From: Suilimivivens sp963650485
Lineage (GTDB): Bacteria > Bacillota > Clostridia > Lachnospirales > Lachnospiraceae
Direction: 5' to 3'
Length of the DNA stretch: 64,000 nt
Assembly: GCA_963650485.1 (NCBI GenBank)
Contig: CAVJLN010000006.1
Location: 15,613 to 79,612, forward strand
The notes beneath the pieces are model-generated. The model was not told the DNA's origin, did not search any database, and saw only the letters and a list, made by a program, of their open reading frames with translations. Shown piece by piece: positions 1-6,984 of this stretch; within the stretch, counting starts at the first letter, position 1; every line of letters begins with the position of its first letter. The translations under genes and the position numbers were made by a program.

Positions 1-763
1 GAAGTGTCCTTGACACGGCGTCCCCCGATGCCACATTCCAGTCAAAATAAGTAATTCCAATATCGGTCAGATATTCGATCAGCTCCTGCATATCCACCCT
101 GCTCACCGTGTTCGAGCTTCCCCCCGGGAACCTGTAAATCCGCGGCCATACTCCCGTTGTTTCGTACAGGTATTCCTGCAGGGAATTCAGATCCTTTGCA
201 AAAGCTGCCTTTGATTCATAAATTTCATCGTATTTATGACTATAGGAATGCATGGCCAGAGTATGCCCTTCCTCTACGATCCGCTGATAAGCTTTCACCG
301 ACCGCTCATCCGTCTTTCCTACAACAAAAAACGTGGCTTTCACGTCATATTCTTTTAAAATATCCAGAATCTGATCCGTATTACTGCTCGGACCATCATC
401 AAAGGTAAGATATACCTTCTTCTCACTGCCTTTTTCCGGATTCGTCTTTGCAGGCTCCGCTTTCTCGGTTTCCGACTCCGTATCCTTTGCAGGCTCTGCT
501 TCCACGGTCTCTGGCTCCGTATCCTTTACAGACGCTTCGACCTTCGTGGTCTCATAGACACCGGAACTCTCTTCCTCCCGGATCTGTGCATTTTCCACAG
601 GAATCTGCTCCTTCAAAGCTGCAACCTGTTTTTTCAGCTGAAATACCCGCACGGAAAGTACGATGCAGGCAAGAAGTGGTATCAGAATCGCTAGAGCAAT
701 TGTGCCTAAAATCATTATTTTCAACCGTTTCACACGCTGTGAACGATTGATTTCCTTCTTCAT
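1..763 (-). CDS. Polysaccharide deacetylase (NodB-type), 3' end outside the window
   Basis: The 254 visible codons begin with a short basic stretch and one membrane segment (about residues 14-37), then a Glu/Thr/Lys-rich linker with two similar 'ESETEKAEPAK'-like units, then a NodB deacetylase domain. The motif TFDDGPS is the metal-binding and catalytic Asp-Asp signature, and HSYSH supplies the metal-binding histidines. Family knowledge: such membrane-anchored enzymes remove acetyl groups from peptidoglycan or other cell-surface glycans. The start ATG at 763 is the first in frame before the membrane segment. The C-terminal part of the catalytic domain runs off the left edge, so the substrate cannot be narrowed. 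It has its own promoter just upstream and is not co-transcribed obligatorily with the CPBP gene. Confidence 0.9.
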   Translation of the reverse strand, partial: MKKEINRSQRVKRLKIMILGTIALAILIPLLACIVLSVRVFQLKKQVAALKEQIPVENAQIREEESSGVYETTKVEASVKDTEPETVEAEPAKDTESETEKAEPAKTNPEKGSEKKVYLTFDDGPSSNTDQILDILKEYDVKATFFVVGKTDERSVKAYQRIVEEGHTLAMHSYSHKYDEIYESKAAFAKDLNSLQEYLYETTGVWPRIYRFPGGSSNTVSRVDMQELIEYLTDIGITYFDWNVASGDAVSRTL

Positions 764-809
764 ATTGTCATGACCTTTCCATCTGACATTATCTCCTGAT
801 AACTGTTTA

Positions 810-839
810 ATTGTATCACATGTCCTCACTCTTTGGCAA
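810..839 (-). promoter_or_regulatory. Sigma-A promoter of the deacetylase gene
   Basis: Minus-strand TTGCCA (834-839), an 18-base spacer and TACAAT (810-815). The -10 box is preceded by TGA, giving an extended -10 (TGnTACAAT). It lies between the stop of the CPBP gene and the deacetylase start, with a leader of about 40 bases. Confidence 0.6.
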
Positions 840-860
840 CATCTTTACCGCAGCATGACG

Positions 861-1931
861 CTAATTGAAGCCCAGAAGAGAACTGCCTATTAACCCAATC
901 CACACCACACTGAAACAAATCATGCCCGGATTGAGGAAAGCTGTCGAAAACCGTTTTCCTTTCGGTATGGAAAGATCTCTGGACGGAAGCAGAAACAGCT
1001 TCTTCCCCTTCACAATCCATAGAATGATTCCTGTAATGACAAAGGCCGCGAGCGCAAGAAGCCATATGCACAGTCCAAGCGCACCTCCCAGATACATTGC
1101 ACTGCTTAACGGATCCCTAAGCAGGCCATACAGATCAAGGGAACTTGCCGAAGTAAGCACCTGCGTTCCCTCCAGATACCCTGACGCCCCTTCTGAAACC
1201 ATCTTAAGCAGCAGCGTGCCAATCATTGCCATACTGTTTACCATGGCATGCAATATCATGGTATACCGGATTTTACCGGTACGGACATAAATAAAAGCAA
1301 AGAACGCGCCCAGGGCCGCAGCATAAACAAACTGATTCAAATTTCCGTGAAACAATCCGAACATCACTCCGGACACGGCAATGGCAGTTCCCTCACCACA
1401 ATAAATGGCACGGTCTACCAATGCCTTCCGGAAGATCAGCTCCTCGAAAACCGGCGCTCCGACGCAGACAAACAGAATGAGCCATACCGAAGGAAGTGCA
1501 AGCATGGTATCCTGCAGACTGGCTGTATGGATTCCATCATGAAGTGCGTTCATAATTGTGATAAGCAGAAGCCCAATGATATTCGCAATCATCGCCATGG
1601 CATAGGCCATAAAAAACGCTGCAAAAATGCTTCCTGCTCTCATCTTTTTCTGCGGAACAGGTTTTCCCTTTTTTACGAAATGAATCAGACACAGCATCAG
1701 CGGATAGCCCAGCACAAACCGTAAAAACAGATTGATAAAAATCAAAACACTTCTGTCATAGCCTCCGTCCGGATTTCCCAACTGGAAAAATCTCACCAAA
1801 GACAGCTCCAGTGCCAGCAAGAGAACCGTTCCCGCAAGATAAGCAAATCCGATCTGAGACATGCGTTTTTTCGCCAGTTTCATCATGTACTTTGATTCAT
1901 ATTCTGCCATTGGTGCGGCTGTCTGATTCAT
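861..1931 (-). CDS. CPBP-family intramembrane metalloprotease (CAAX protease-like), 356 aa
   Basis: Multi-spanning membrane protein with the CPBP (Abi) signature: EExxxR (Glu163-Glu164, EELIFR), FxxxH (FGLFHGN, His195) and HxxxN (HAMVNS, His228). These are the proposed metal-binding and catalytic residues of the Rce1-like family; bacterial members are linked to bacteriocin self-immunity or peptide maturation, but the substrate is unknown. About eight hydrophobic segments are visible. The ATG at 1931 is preferred because GGAG lies nine bases upstream and because an in-frame extension to 2027 would overlap the end of the YhfC gene in a Lys/Pro-rich stretch that is only the other frame of that gene's acidic tail. 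The start is four bases past the YhfC stop, so the two are translationally linked. Confidence 0.85.
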   Translation of the reverse strand: MNQTAAPMAEYESKYMMKLAKKRMSQIGFAYLAGTVLLLALELSLVRFFQLGNPDGGYDRSVLIFINLFLRFVLGYPLMLCLIHFVKKGKPVPQKKMRAGSIFAAFFMAYAMAMIANIIGLLLITIMNALHDGIHTASLQDTMLALPSVWLILFVCVGAPVFEELIFRKALVDRAIYCGEGTAIAVSGVMFGLFHGNLNQFVYAAALGAFFAFIYVRTGKIRYTMILHAMVNSMAMIGTLLLKMVSEGASGYLEGTQVLTSASSLDLYGLLRDPLSSAMYLGGALGLCIWLLALAAFVITGIILWIVKGKKLFLLPSRDLSIPKGKRFSTAFLNPGMICFSVVWIGLIGSSLLGFN

Positions 1932-1935
1932 TGTA

Positions 1936-2970
1936 TTATTCTCCATCTTTGGTTTCGTTCTCCGTGGCTGTTTCGGTTTCTTCGTCTGCATCCGCTTCTT
2001 CGGCTGTGTCCGCTTCTTCGGCTGCATCCTCTTCTTCAGCCATTCCAGTCTCTTCCGACATTCTCTTTACCGCATTTGCTGCCTGCGCAATTCCGGTATT
2101 TTTCTTTGTCGGAATCATCTGCTTTTCTCTTTCTTCTGCTGCCGGAGCTGCCGTAGTTCCCCCGGCTGTCTGTACAGTCTCTGCTTCCGCACAGTACAGC
2201 TTGCTTACCTTAACGCAGATCAGGATTACCGCGGCCAGCAATACACCCTCCAAAACAAGGAGTCCCACAAAGCTGCTTCCCAGATATGCAGATAAAATCA
2301 CGGTAGCCGCATCCACTACAAAGTGGATTCCAACCGCAATTCCATAAAACGTCATCTGCTTTTCTTTCACGGCTCGGTATACCAGATAAGAAAGCGCGAT
2401 CTGAAGCATCATTGCAGAAATCCGTTCCACTCCGGCAAAAAAGAACTGATAGGACGGAAGCGTCCAGAGTGCGGACAACTGTTCTATCGTCGCTGCTGTT
2501 GCGGCATCATCCAGTCCGTTCAAGAGACTGTCAAGGCCATTCCGGTTAATCATCCATGCCACAATCAGGTTGCTGATATAGGACATTCCTACGATCATGA
2601 CCGCTTCAATCCCTCCATGTCCGACACCATACATCAGGGAATTTTCTTTCGTCAGAGATTTCTTCATATAAAACCGCATAGCAAGATAACGCCCGGTCTC
2701 CTCAAAAAGCCCAGCGGCGAGTCCTCCATACAGACCATACAGCCAGATATTTCCGGTAATCGCATCTCCGGCTGCCCCAAGAACTGCCTTATGCATCAGG
2801 GATTCCAATACCAGTACAAAAAACGCAAAAGCCGCCGCACCGATCACTGCCGGGTAGAGCTTTGCATGAAACTTCTTCACGACCAGAAAGCACAGGAAAA
2901 CCGGTCCTCCGATCGAAACAAACATGGTAAAAATAATCGCCAGAATGGTTAGGGTTGATACGTGATACAT
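1936..2970 (-). CDS. YhfC-family putative intramembrane metalloprotease, 344 aa
   Basis: Membrane protein of the YhfC type (DUF2324), recognised from GLFEETGRY followed by GHGGIEA and a later IHFVVD segment; the Glu and His residues resemble the active site of CPBP proteases. It has about eight membrane segments and then an acidic Ala/Glu/Thr tail (last 45 residues) built from degenerate EEADTAEEAD units. Start chosen at 2970, which has AGGAGA eight bases upstream; a longer reading frame adds 14 residues that lie in a palindromic repeat. It forms a two-gene unit with the downstream CPBP gene. The function is unknown; the pairing of two related membrane proteases suggests joint work on a peptide or membrane protein, which is inference. 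Confidence 0.8.
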   Translation of the reverse strand: MYHVSTLTILAIIFTMFVSIGGPVFLCFLVVKKFHAKLYPAVIGAAAFAFFVLVLESLMHKAVLGAAGDAITGNIWLYGLYGGLAAGLFEETGRYLAMRFYMKKSLTKENSLMYGVGHGGIEAVMIVGMSYISNLIVAWMINRNGLDSLLNGLDDAATAATIEQLSALWTLPSYQFFFAGVERISAMMLQIALSYLVYRAVKEKQMTFYGIAVGIHFVVDAATVILSAYLGSSFVGLLVLEGVLLAAVILICVKVSKLYCAEAETVQTAGGTTAAPAAEEREKQMIPTKKNTGIAQAANAVKRMSEETGMAEEEDAAEEADTAEEADADEETETATENETKDGE

Positions 2971-2995
2971 TCTTTCTCCTCTCAAAAACCAAACA

Positions 2996-3030
2996 ATGAT
3001 CCACCGGATCATTTTCTCATATGCATGGCA
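2996..3030 (+). repeat. Dispersed palindromic repeat, copy A (ATGATCC core)
   Basis: ATGATCC (2996-3002), three bases, GGATCAT (3006-3012), then TTTCTCATATGCATGGCA. The same block, in slightly altered form, occurs near 55954 (same orientation) and near 60754 (opposite orientation). Read on the minus strand the stem is followed by a T-rich run, so it may also act as a weak terminator before the YhfC gene. Confidence 0.6.
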
Positions 3031-3035
3031 ACAAC

Positions 3036-3071
3036 AAGGACCGATTTGTCATTTCTGCAAAATCGGTCCTT
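3036..3071 (-). terminator. Hairpin after tsf, probable terminator
   Basis: A perfect 12-base inverted repeat (AAGGACCGATTT and its complement, loop 12 bases) sits 58 bases past the tsf stop. The T-tract is clearer on the plus strand than on the minus strand, so termination of tsf transcripts is likely but not certain. Confidence 0.55.
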
Positions 3072-3129
3072 TACTCTTTTATCTTATGCACAAATGCAGA
3101 TATAACTGCTTCGAATCATTCTATACTGC

Positions 3130-4068
3130 TTATAAACCAGCCTGTGCTGCAACTTCTGCTGCGAAGTCATCAACCTTCTTCTCAAGGCCTTCACCGGTTT
3201 CAAAACGTACAAACTTCTTAACGGAAAGCTTTGCACCATTTTCCTTGGCAACCTGTGCAAGGTACTGTGCTACGGTCTGCTTGCCATCCTCTGCCTTAAC
3301 ATAAGGCTGCTCAAGAAGACATACTTCCTTTAATTCCTTATTAAGACGTCCGACAACTGCGCCTTCGATTACCTTCTCCGGCTTACCGGCCATCTTAGGA
3401 TCGTTTGCGATCTGAGCCATAAGGATTTCTTTCTCATGAGCCTTGTATTCTTCTGATACATCATCGGTAGATACATACTTCGGAGAAAGTGCTGCGATCT
3501 GCATTGCAACGTTGGTCATTGCTTCCTTAACCGCATCGTTTACAACGTCTGTATCAGCTTCTACGATAACGCCGATACGTCCGCCACCATGTGTATAGGA
3601 AACAACACATCCGTTGTCAGCAACAACCTTCTCAAATCTTCTGATGTTGAGGTTCTCACCGATCTTAGCGATCTGTGCAACTAATGCTTCCTTAACGGTA
3701 ATGGAATTATCCTGATTCCACTTCTCAGCCATGAATGCATCCATGTCTGCTGCGGAAGATTCTACTGCCTGGTCTGCAACTGCTGCAACAAAGCTCTGAA
3801 ATACTTCGTTCTTGGCAACGAAGTCTGTTTCGGAATTTACTTCTACAACTGCTGCCGTCTTGTCATCCTTAAGTACGACCTTGCAAAGACCCTCTGCTGC
3901 AATTCTTCCGGCCTTCTTCTCAGCCTTAGCCTGACCATTCTTACGAAGATATTCTACTGCTGCATCCATATCTCCATCGGTCTCGCCAAGTGCTTTCTTG
4001 CAATCCATCATACCTGCTCCGGTAAGTTCTCTTAAGTCCTTAACCATTGCTGCTGTAATATTTGCCAT
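3130..4068 (-). CDS. tsf: Translation elongation factor Ts, 312 aa
   Basis: EF-Ts is the guanine-nucleotide exchange factor for EF-Tu in the cytoplasm. The N-terminal UBA-like domain is unmistakable (VKDLRELTGAGMMDCKKAL, residues 9-27), followed by the core domain with the conserved NSETDFVA (around residue 80), which contacts EF-Tu. Length is normal. The gene follows rpsB by 32 bases, the universal rpsB-tsf pair, so it is transcribed from the rpsB promoter. The same pair lies downstream of the fla/che operon in Bacillus subtilis. Nothing unusual is seen. Confidence 0.98.
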   Translation of the reverse strand: MANITAAMVKDLRELTGAGMMDCKKALGETDGDMDAAVEYLRKNGQAKAEKKAGRIAAEGLCKVVLKDDKTAAVVEVNSETDFVAKNEVFQSFVAAVADQAVESSAADMDAFMAEKWNQDNSITVKEALVAQIAKIGENLNIRRFEKVVADNGCVVSYTHGGGRIGVIVEADTDVVNDAVKEAMTNVAMQIAALSPKYVSTDDVSEEYKAHEKEILMAQIANDPKMAGKPEKVIEGAVVGRLNKELKEVCLLEQPYVKAEDGKQTVAQYLAQVAKENGAKLSVKKFVRFETGEGLEKKVDDFAAEVAAQAGL

Positions 4069-4100
4069 GTTTGTATACCTGTCCTTTCCCTGAAACGAAA

Positions 4101-4868
4101 TTATTCAGCATCTGCTGCTACTTCTTCTACATCCGTAGCTTCTACTTCTGCATCAGCGTTTGCATCTGCTGCGGTAAGAGATTCCTCACCCTGGTTTGCT
4201 TCGATTACTGCATCAGCCATCTTGGAAACGATCAGCTTAACGGCTCTGATTGCATCATCATTACCGGGAATAATGTAATCCAGTTCTTCCGGATCGCAGT
4301 TGGTATCGCCGATACCGATTAATGTAATTCCAAGGGAATGAGCTTCCTGTACACAGATTCTTTCCTTCTTAGGATCTACTACAAAGATTGCATCAGGAAT
4401 TCTGGTCATATTCTTGATACCACCAAGGTTCTTCTCAAGCTTTTCCCATTCCTTCTTTAATGCAATAACTTCCTTCTTGGGAAGAACATCAAAGGTTCCA
4501 TCCTCAGACATGGTTTCAATTGCTCTTAATCTGTCAATTCTGCTCTGGATGGTCTTGAAGTTGGTAAGCATACCGCCTAACCATCTCTCATTTACATAGT
4601 ACATTCCACAACGCTCAGCTTCTGTCTTAACAGCATCCTGTGCCTGCTTCTTGGTACCAACGAAAAGAATGGTTCCGCCCTGTGCAGCAATTTCAAATAC
4701 TGCTCTGTAAGCTTCATCTACCTTACCTACAGACTTCTGTAAGTCGATGATGTGAATACCATTTCTTTCGGTGAAGATGTAAGGAGCCATCTTAGGGTTC
4801 CATCTTCTTGTCTGATGTCCGAAATGAACACCTGCTTCGAGTAACTGCTTCATTGAAATAACGCTCAT
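4101..4868 (-). CDS. rpsB: 30S ribosomal protein S2, 255 aa
   Basis: Ribosomal protein S2, a late-assembling small-subunit protein. The N-terminal MKQLLEAGVHFGHQTRRWNPKM is the family signature and the core reads through FVGTKKQAQ and RWLGGMLTN as expected. The C-terminal 25 residues are an Ala/Asp/Glu-rich tail, common in Firmicutes S2. The start at 4868 has GGAGG eight bases upstream; the open frame continues 29 codons further but that part is the structured leader RNA. Transcribed from its own sigma-A promoter and probably autoregulated through the leader. Confidence 0.98.
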   Translation of the reverse strand: MSVISMKQLLEAGVHFGHQTRRWNPKMAPYIFTERNGIHIIDLQKSVGKVDEAYRAVFEIAAQGGTILFVGTKKQAQDAVKTEAERCGMYYVNERWLGGMLTNFKTIQSRIDRLRAIETMSEDGTFDVLPKKEVIALKKEWEKLEKNLGGIKNMTRIPDAIFVVDPKKERICVQEAHSLGITLIGIGDTNCDPEELDYIIPGNDDAIRAVKLIVSKMADAVIEANQGEESLTAADANADAEVEATDVEEVAADAE

Positions 4869-5004
4869 GTTTCTTACCTCCATTTGGTTAGACTTCCGTA
4901 TATTTTCATACTTTCGTACGCTGCAAACCTCCGAGCATGAGGCACCATTCAGCAAAAATATACGTGATTAATAGTTTCTGCTGCGATGCTTCTCGCAATC
5001 GCAA
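4869..5004 (-). ncRNA. Structured rpsB leader RNA, candidate autoregulatory element
   Basis: Between the promoter and the rpsB ribosome binding site the minus-strand transcript can fold into a long-range 10-bp perfect stem (CGTATATTTT at 4955-4964 as the 5' arm, with 4897-4906 as the 3' arm). It encloses a GCTG/CAGC stem (4950-4953 with 4920-4923), a CCTC/GAGG hairpin (4928-4942) and a short hairpin near 4908-4919. A separate TGCGAT/ATCGCA hairpin lies near the 5' end (4982-5003). S2 is known to control its own operon through a leader in several bacteria; whether this fold is that class is inference. Confidence 0.5.
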
Positions 5005-5011
5005 CGCTGAT

Positions 5012-5040
5012 ATTTTATCATATCCCATATCAGATTGCAA
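5012..5040 (-). promoter_or_regulatory. Sigma-A promoter of rpsB-tsf
   Basis: Minus-strand TTGCAA (5035-5040), a 17-base spacer and TAAAAT (5012-5017), with TGA directly before the -10 (extended -10). A 7-base inverted repeat, CTGATAT/ATATCAG, flanks the -10 (5007-5033). The -35 is only ten bases from the stop of the upstream gene and no terminator is seen between them, so read-through from the fla/che operon is possible. Confidence 0.75.
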
Positions 5041-5050
5041 GATGGATTTT

Positions 5051-5653
5051 CTACCGGCACAACAGCTTGGCAATTTCCTCTCTGGTGGATCCCATCGGGA
5101 TCTTATGGACTCCGGCACGGAGCTTCGTATGATATCCGTTGTCACAAAGATAGGCATCATATTCTGACGCATCATCGATGAGTCCGGACTGCTCTAATTT
5201 CCGGCTGATGGCGTAAGAGCCTTCACCGGGATTTATCGTGATATCCACGATTTCCCTTGTTTCTGCTGTATCGTCACCTGCTTTGGGTGTTGCTCCTGGT
5301 GCTGTCTCGTTGTCCGTTTCTGCTGTTGCACCTGCACTTACTTCCGGTTCACTGCTTACTTCCGGCGTTGCACTTACTTCCGTTTCTGCATCTGCTTTAT
5401 CTGCTGCATCATCCTTAAGTTCCGCATCAACATCATTCAGAAGTTCCGGATCGTCTACGGCCTCTTCCTCCTGCTGTACGGCTGCTTCCGCTACAGTAAT
5501 GGATGATTCCTCTACCATACCAAGCGCTCTTGCCCGATCTTTGATTTCTTCATTACTCAATGCTTCTTTTCGGCTGCCAAGTCCGATTCCGAGAATTAAG
5601 GAAGTGACAACAATGCCGACTCCCAACCCTCTTAAATAATATTTCAAGTTCAT
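5051..5653 (-). CDS. Membrane-anchored protein with a MltG-like N-terminal (LysM-like) module, 200 aa
   Basis: One N-terminal membrane segment (about residues 10-26), a long low-complexity acidic Ala/Glu/Thr/Ser linker (about 45-135) and a C-terminal module reading ITINPGEGSYAISRKLEQSGLIDDASEYDAYL followed by LRAGVHKIPMGST. That module resembles the small LysM-like domain of endolytic transglycosylase MltG (YceG), but the catalytic domain is absent. It may bind peptidoglycan or be a scaffold; function unknown. It is the last gene before rpsB, nine bases downstream of the coiled-coil gene, so it is probably the end of the fla/che operon. The residue similarity is by eye and should be treated as tentative. 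Confidence 0.65.
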   Translation of the reverse strand: MNLKYYLRGLGVGIVVTSLILGIGLGSRKEALSNEEIKDRARALGMVEESSITVAEAAVQQEEEAVDDPELLNDVDAELKDDAADKADAETEVSATPEVSSEPEVSAGATAETDNETAPGATPKAGDDTAETREIVDITINPGEGSYAISRKLEQSGLIDDASEYDAYLCDNGYHTKLRAGVHKIPMGSTREEIAKLLCR

Positions 5654-5662
5654 GATGCTCTG

Positions 5663-6625
5663 TTACATCCCTTCAAACAAATCAATTACAAGCTTTACTT
5701 CTCCAATTCCAAGTCCTAATTCCTTGGCAATCGCCATATTGGATTTTCCCGCTTTATGCAGCTCAAGGATCTTTTCATTGCTGTTTCTGGTACCGCTCCT
5801 TCCTGCCTTATCCAAAGAAACAGCAACACTTGGTACTTCGGCCTCTGTCTTTGGCTTTGCGGTACGTTTTCTTGCTGCGGGTTTTTCTGCGGGCTTTTCT
5901 GCGGGCTCTTCTGTTGTGCCTTTCACTCCATTCTCTGCCACGCCTTTTTCTTCGTTCTCCTGTCCCTTTGAAGTGCTCTCCCTGTCTGTGTCCAATACGG
6001 CGCGGGTTCTTGCTTTCGCAGCTCCGGCACTCTTCTTTGGAGTTTTCTTTGTCTCTGCTATGGCAACCTTCTCCGGTACAAAGGCTCCGGATACACCAAA
6101 CAATTCAAACCCCGTCTGCTGCGGTACTTCCTGCTGCGTAGTCTGCACTTCCACAGATGCCGTTTCCGGAGCTCCTTCTTTGACAGTCCGTTCTCTGGCA
6201 TTGATTTCGGCATCCTTCACTGTCTGCCGGACTTCCTTTGCGGTTCTCTCCACCTCTGTCACGGTATTTTTTAGATTCTCATGTTTGTCGTTCAGCATAT
6301 CATATAAGAACACCACTTCCTGATGATTCTTATTAATTTCACTAAGCACCGTATCCGAATACTCATTGACTGCCATCATCTTTTCATTGGTCAGACGATC
6401 CATGCTGCGTTCCGTCTTTTCCATGGCATAAGTAATGGTTTCATCCACAATGTCGGTAATCCTGCCCTGTGCTTCCTCTACTTCTTTTTCTACAAGGTCA
6501 TGAATTTTCTTTTCATCCATCGCCGCCTCATCCCTCCCGGAGCGGATTTTCCCTTCCGGAATCAGAAAGCTTCCGATAAAAATCACAATTCCCATGATAA
6601 GTAATACAATTTCTAATACTGACAT
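5663..6625 (-). CDS. Membrane-anchored coiled-coil protein with C-terminal helix-turn-helix-like segment (SwrB-like architecture), 320 aa
   Basis: One N-terminal membrane segment (residues 4-22), a long predicted coiled coil (about 35-150, heptad-like with many Glu/Lys), a Pro/Ala/Lys/Glu-rich linker with EEPAEKPAEKPA, and a C-terminal ILELHKAGKSNMAIAKELGLGIGEVKLVIDL that looks like the DUF6115-type helix-turn-helix found at the ends of such proteins. In B. subtilis the gene after sigD is swrB, a membrane protein with the same layout that promotes flagellar export apparatus assembly. The position and architecture match; orthology is inference. It overlaps nothing and sits 18 bases after the 105-aa gene. 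Confidence 0.65.
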   Translation of the reverse strand: MSVLEIVLLIMGIVIFIGSFLIPEGKIRSGRDEAAMDEKKIHDLVEKEVEEAQGRITDIVDETITYAMEKTERSMDRLTNEKMMAVNEYSDTVLSEINKNHQEVVFLYDMLNDKHENLKNTVTEVERTAKEVRQTVKDAEINARERTVKEGAPETASVEVQTTQQEVPQQTGFELFGVSGAFVPEKVAIAETKKTPKKSAGAAKARTRAVLDTDRESTSKGQENEEKGVAENGVKGTTEEPAEKPAEKPAARKRTAKPKTEAEVPSVAVSLDKAGRSGTRNSNEKILELHKAGKSNMAIAKELGLGIGEVKLVIDLFEGM

Positions 6626-6643
6626 TTCTTTTCCTCACAGCCG

Positions 6644-6961
6644 CTATACCCGAATGTCGAAGCTGCCCTGTCCTTTCACAAAAACTTTGCCGTCTTTCTC
6701 TGTATTATGATGCCTCCGGTGCTGTCCCCCGTCTCCTGCATAGGTTCCGTTTCCCTGCTCCCTGGCATCGAATTTCTTCTGTCTGTTTTCGGCCTGATCA
6801 CTCTTATTGACCTGATGCATCCTGTGCTCGACCTTCTGCTGCGTCTGACTTTGGAAGTTCGACTGGTCAATCATTCCCTTGTGATCTTCATTCTGTTTGA
6901 TATTGGTAAAATCCTGGGCGCGTGTTACCTGTCCCTGGAGCTCCACACGACTGATAGTCAT
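6644..6961 (-). CDS. Small hydrophilic flagellar-operon protein of unknown function, 105 aa
   Basis: A Gln/His/Lys/Asn-rich, Cys-free protein without membrane segments. It starts MTISRVELQGQVTRAQDF and is likely disordered, ending GKVFVKGQGSFDIRV. I do not recognise a domain; similar short proteins occur at this spot in Clostridia fla/che operons, which is recall and not checked. The ATG at 6961 has GAGGTG six bases upstream; a GTG nine bases earlier is possible but lies in that ribosome binding site. Lies 23 bases after fapA. A cytoplasmic chaperone or regulator role would fit, but nothing in the sequence proves it. Confidence 0.6.
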   Translation of the reverse strand: MTISRVELQGQVTRAQDFTNIKQNEDHKGMIDQSNFQSQTQQKVEHRMHQVNKSDQAENRQKKFDAREQGNGTYAGDGGQHRRHHNTEKDGKVFVKGQGSFDIRV

Positions 6962-6984
6962 CTCTGTCACCTCGATCCGGTTTT

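Noticed and set aside
1932..2027. Longer N-terminus for the CPBP gene (Lys/Pro/Arg-rich)
   Set aside because: It is the alternate frame of the acidic tail of the upstream gene and would create a 90-base overlap; a proper ribosome binding site exists at the internal ATG.
5238..5639. Long plus-strand open frames opposite low-complexity Ala/Glu/Ser linkers (also at 5652-6323, 7388-7957, 46425-46694)
   Set aside because: Mirror images of coding strands with biased composition; no ribosome binding sites and no recognisable products.
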